DNA from: Clostridia bacterium
GTDB lineage: Bacteria > Bacillota > Clostridia > Lachnospirales > Cellulosilyticaceae
Length of the DNA stretch: 64,000 bases
Direction: 5' to 3'
Assembly (NCBI GenBank): GCA_029239755.1
Contig: JARBUI010000003.1
Location: 124,001 to 188,000, forward strand
A model generated the notes under the pieces. That model was not told the origin of the DNA and ran no database searches. It was given only the letters and a program-made list of their open reading frames with translations. Each line of letters opens with the position of its first letter. Within the stretch, counting starts at the first letter, position 1. The position numbers and the translations under genes are program-made. This document shows, in pieces, positions 61,533 through 64,000 of this stretch.

Positions 61533-63318
61533 CCTAAAGACTAAGATGGTTATTACATTTTCTTTTGTAATGTGTTTTCTTATCAGCTCTATTGTTTATT
61601 TCTCTACATTAGTTTATACAGAAAAACTAAAGGAAAATAACATTAGCCTCTCTATGAAAGTTATTGATGCTTTGGTCGGAAGTTTTGATAACTACCTAGA
61701 AAATGTAGAAAACCTTTCACGAGTAGTTTCCTACAATAGATATCTTCAGCAATATCTATCAAGTTATAAGTTAAATAACTATTCTACCTATTACGGTGAG
61801 AGCATGTATAAAAACATGGAAATTTCATTTGAACTCTTTGGAAATATTATTAATAGTCAAAGAGAGATAGAATCGATTATTATTGTTGATGAAGAAAACA
61901 TGATACTTTATAAAGCTATCAATTTAAATGTTAATAAGGATCCTTATTATAAATATAATCTTTGGTATAAAAATGCTCTACTTAATGAGGAGAACTCTGT
62001 AGTTACAGGCCCCTATCCTGCCAAAAGTCATCAGCCTTCTTCCAAGACCAAAGTCTTTACCATAAGCAGAACGATCAAAAATTATGATAAATCTAAAACT
62101 TTAGGGGTACTTGCCATCAACATTAACCTTAGTATCCTTCATAAGTATATTGAGTCTATAGAAGATTCCAGCTTAGGCTCGCTGATGATCATCAACGAAC
62201 AAGGAGATGTTATTTATGAACCCTCAGGAAATAAGAAGACTGCAGACAAATCTCCTATTAACCTCTATCCTTCTCCATCAAATATAGACACTATTTTAAG
62301 ATTAAAAAAAGGTGACTTTATTACAAAGATAAACGGAGCTCCGTATCAAATTATATTTAGTACGATGCCTAAAACAAATTGGACTGTACTTAATATCATT
62401 CCTTATAGTGAATTTGCAAAAGAAGTTAACCTTATAAGAAGGTTTGTTTTTCTTATTGGTTTACTGAGTCTTATAACCACAGTTTTTCTTACGCTTCTCC
62501 TATCAAGTAAAATCACAAGGCCCATTGTCGAACTTACAAAACGCCTTAATTCAGCGATAAAAGATAACTTATATACCTCTGAGCCTATTATCTCAAATGA
62601 TGAAATTGGTCAAATGTCTAAAAGCTTTAATCAGATGCTTGTCCAGATAGACACACTTATTAAACAAACGATTAAGGATCAGCAGATTAAAAGAAAACTT
62701 GAGCTAACAAGCCTTCAGCATCAAATCAATCCGCATTTTTTATACAATACCTTGGACTCTATAATTTGGATGGTGGAAAGTAATGATGAAAATACGGTTC
62801 CTCTCATTGAAGCATTGTCTGGACTATTTAGAATCAGCCTAAGTAAAGGGAGTGAACTTATACCCCTATCGAAAGAGTTAGAGCATGCTAAGAATTATCT
62901 CTTTATACAAAGTATGCGCTATCTCAATAAGTTTACATTTGACATCGAAGCGGATCCTTCATTAACTCACTATTTAACGCCTAAGCTGCTGCTTCAGCCC
63001 ATTATTGAGAACAGTATTTACCATGGTATTAAGCCCAAAAAAGAAAAGAGCCATATTTCTATTTCTGTTAAAGAATCAGAAAATGACATAGAAATTCTCA
63101 TTATAGATGATGGAATAGGAATGGATGAATCTAAACTTTCTCATATCTTTGATTCAGATTATATTAAGGAAAACTCGTCTGGAGGAGTCGGAGTAGATAA
63201 TGTTAACAGCAGAATTAAGCTGTACTTTGGAGCTGAGTATGGCTTATCCTTTTATAGTGCTGTTGGGACGGGAACTACTGTAAGTGTTAAGTTTCCAAAA
63301 ATAGCAACACTTGTATAA
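61510..63318 (+). CDS. Sensor histidine kinase of the sugar island (YesM-like)
   Basis: A 602-residue membrane kinase starting at the ATG at 61510 with GAGG upstream; the frame is open further 5', but that part lies inside the response regulator gene. Membrane helices are at about residues 13-36 and 310-332, with an extracellular cache-type domain between them. HAMP follows, then QINPHFLYNTLDSIIW with the phosphorylated His at about residue 410, and an ATPase domain with LLQPIIENSIYHGI and DDGIGMD. Paired with the adjacent response regulator; it ends in a shared terminator at 63322. Confidence 0.93.
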   Translation: MKKQRFVSLKTKMVITFSFVMCFLISSIVYFSTLVYTEKLKENNISLSMKVIDALVGSFDNYLENVENLSRVVSYNRYLQQYLSSYKLNNYSTYYGESMYKNMEISFELFGNIINSQREIESIIIVDEENMILYKAINLNVNKDPYYKYNLWYKNALLNEENSVVTGPYPAKSHQPSSKTKVFTISRTIKNYDKSKTLGVLAININLSILHKYIESIEDSSLGSLMIINEQGDVIYEPSGNKKTADKSPINLYPSPSNIDTILRLKKGDFITKINGAPYQIIFSTMPKTNWTVLNIIPYSEFAKEVNLIRRFVFLIGLLSLITTVFLTLLLSSKITRPIVELTKRLNSAIKDNLYTSEPIISNDEIGQMSKSFNQMLVQIDTLIKQTIKDQQIKRKLELTSLQHQINPHFLYNTLDSIIWMVESNDENTVPLIEALSGLFRISLSKGSELIPLSKELEHAKNYLFIQSMRYLNKFTFDIEADPSLTHYLTPKLLLQPIIENSIYHGIKPKKEKSHISISVKESENDIEILIIDDGIGMDESKLSHIFDSDYIKENSSGGVGVDNVNSRIKLYFGAEYGLSFYSAVGTGTTVSVKFPKIATLV

Positions 63319-63321
63319 ATT

Positions 63322-63357
63322 AAAAAGGTATTGCAATCCAAGATGCAATACCTTTTT
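63322..63357. terminator. Bidirectional terminator between the kinase and fucose mutarotase genes
   Basis: taaaaaggtattgca pairs with tgcaatacctttttta with the loop atccaaga. A-run and T-run flanks suit both the plus-strand kinase gene and the minus-strand mutarotase gene. Confidence 0.93.
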
Positions 63358-63362
63358 AATTA

Positions 63363-63797
63363 TTATTTATCAACTACAACGCCTTTTTTAAGAATAATGT
63401 TAGCATAAAGTGCACTTTCACTTGTTGCAACAATAGCATATGCTTTTTGAGCTCTGTCATAGAAATCAAATCTCTCAATAAACTCAATTTTCGCATCTTT
63501 ACCATCATGCTTTTTAATAACTTCTTTGTAATCTTCCCAAATAGTTGGTACAGTTGGATCTCCTTTAACTACTTCCATAAGTCCTACTGAAGTAGGGGCA
63601 TAAGTATCAAGCGGAAAGAAAGGAAGTATAGCATCTAATAGTTCTGTTACAGTATGTCCGTCGCATCTAACAAGTCTTTGTGCATTGGTATCTGCTGGGA
63701 AGTTGCCATCTGCAAATACAATTTCATCCCCGTGTCCCATTGACATAAGAATATGCATAAGGTCTGGAGATATAATAGCTGGAATTTTTTTCAACAT
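63363..63797 (-). CDS. fucU: L-fucose mutarotase / RbsD-FucU family protein
   Basis: A 144-residue cytosolic enzyme that interconverts the anomers of L-fucose or a related sugar. His22 in MGHGDEIVFADGNFPA matches the catalytic His of Escherichia coli FucU. The start at 63797 is set by GAGGTG at normal spacing; the GTG at 63806 lies inside that site. It is downstream of an unidentified gene whose terminator hairpin lies between them. With rhaM it is the second deoxy-sugar mutarotase of the island. Confidence 0.88.
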   Translation of the reverse strand: MLKKIPAIISPDLMHILMSMGHGDEIVFADGNFPADTNAQRLVRCDGHTVTELLDAILPFFPLDTYAPTSVGLMEVVKGDPTVPTIWEDYKEVIKKHDGKDAKIEFIERFDFYDRAQKAYAIVATSESALYANIILKKGVVVDK

Positions 63798-63854
63798 AGT
63801 AATCACCTCGTAATTTATTTAATAATATAGGAGTTAAACTTATTTACTTGTAAT

Positions 63855-63888
63855 AAAAGCAGATAGTGAATACGCTATCTGCTTTTAT
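63855..63888 (-). terminator. Terminator of the gene upstream of fucU
   Basis: aaaagcagatag (63855-63866) and ctatctgctttt (63875-63886) form a perfect stem with T residues on the minus strand. It separates the partial gene at the right edge from fucU. Confidence 0.82.
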
Positions 63889-63935
63889 CATAAAGGATCT
63901 ATAAATAGGGAGTTAATGGCTTTTCAAATATACTA

Positions 63936-64000
63936 TTAGCACTTTTTATAAAGTGGGCCAAAAGATTCACATGCTCTGTAATCTGCACCTTCTAAATCTT
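63936..64000 (-). CDS. Partial gene at the right edge, unidentified C-terminus
   Basis: Only the last 21 codons are visible, encoding DLEGADYRACESFGPLYKKC and a TAA stop. The ending with GAD and LYKKC is compatible with a sugar kinase of the FGGY type, and the fucose-mutarotase neighbour would fit that, but the segment is too short to assign. A terminator lies downstream. Confidence 0.45.
   Translation of the reverse strand, partial: DLEGADYRACESFGPLYKKC

Noticed and set aside
1..64000. CRISPR arrays, tRNA or rRNA genes, insertion sequences and prophage genes
   Set aside because: I looked for regular spaced repeats, cloverleaf signals and transposase or phage proteins and found none that could be supported.

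Overview
The window looks like the chromosome of a low-GC, anaerobic, spore-forming member of the Clostridia, probably a Lachnospirales-type organism. The support is A/T-rich sequence with AGGAGG ribosome sites, the anaerobic (early cobalt) cobalamin pathway, a dipicolinate synthase subunit, MtaB-type methanol methyltransferase, AraC-type response regulators paired with cache-type histidine kinases, and abundant oxygen-sensitive Fe-S proteins. The species cannot be named from the sequence. Nothing here looks like a phage, plasmid, IS element, CRISPR array, rRNA or tRNA.

Layout. (1) 1-11.8 kb: one minus-strand cobalamin operon led by a B12 riboswitch with its own terminator, in transcription order cbiP-cbiB-(630-bp gap with two large hairpins)-cobD-cbiA-cbiC-cbiD-cbiE-cbiT-cbiF-cbiG-cbiH-cbiJ (cbiJ is cut by the window edge). 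(2) 12.1-16.4 kb: a CUT1-type ABC importer (binding lipoprotein plus two permeases, no ATPase) in one operon with a first cobT. (3) 16.7-22.2 kb: a 790-residue multi-module QueG/reductive-dehalogenase-like Fe-S protein divergent from an IclR regulator with a near-perfect operator/promoter arrangement, then a second Fe-S protein of that family with a U32-like partner. (4) 22.4-28.0 kb: an AraC regulator and a GH105-like hydrolase / histidine kinase / response regulator operon. (5) 28.3-29.4 kb: hemerythrin and spoVFB. (6) 29.5-42.0 kb: a methanol-type methyltransferase island: two PocR-domain AraC regulators, mtaB, two G3E (COG0523) GTPases, an MtaA-like protein fused to a thioredoxin domain, a free thioredoxin-like protein, a DUF2284 protein, a second cobT, mtaC and a corrinoid-activating Fe-S ATPase. 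(7) 42.5-47.3 kb: MFS transporter, AraC regulator, aldo/keto reductase, Gfo/Idh/MocA oxidoreductase and a small HExxH protein. (8) 47.6-64.0 kb: a sugar-type island: chemoreceptor, rhamnose mutarotase, three UROD/MtaA-like proteins, AraC regulator, RbsABC-type importer with a dedicated two-component system, fucose mutarotase and the tail of an unidentified gene.

How they fit together. Much of the window makes or uses corrinoids. The cbi operon makes the cofactor, the two CobT enzymes activate the lower-ligand base, and the methanol island would move a methyl group from methanol to the MtaC corrinoid and on to an acceptor, with the activator rescuing inactive Co(II). The sugar island combines aldose mutarotases and importers with three UROD-family proteins that keep a metal-binding HxC signature. 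My working inference is a route for O-methylated or related deoxy-sugars. The most unusual items are the MtaA-thioredoxin fusion with a substituted zinc ligand, the two GTPases embedded in the mtaB operon, the three-module Fe-S protein, and a 39-bp element shared by the upstream regions of the cbi operon and the importer-cobT operon.
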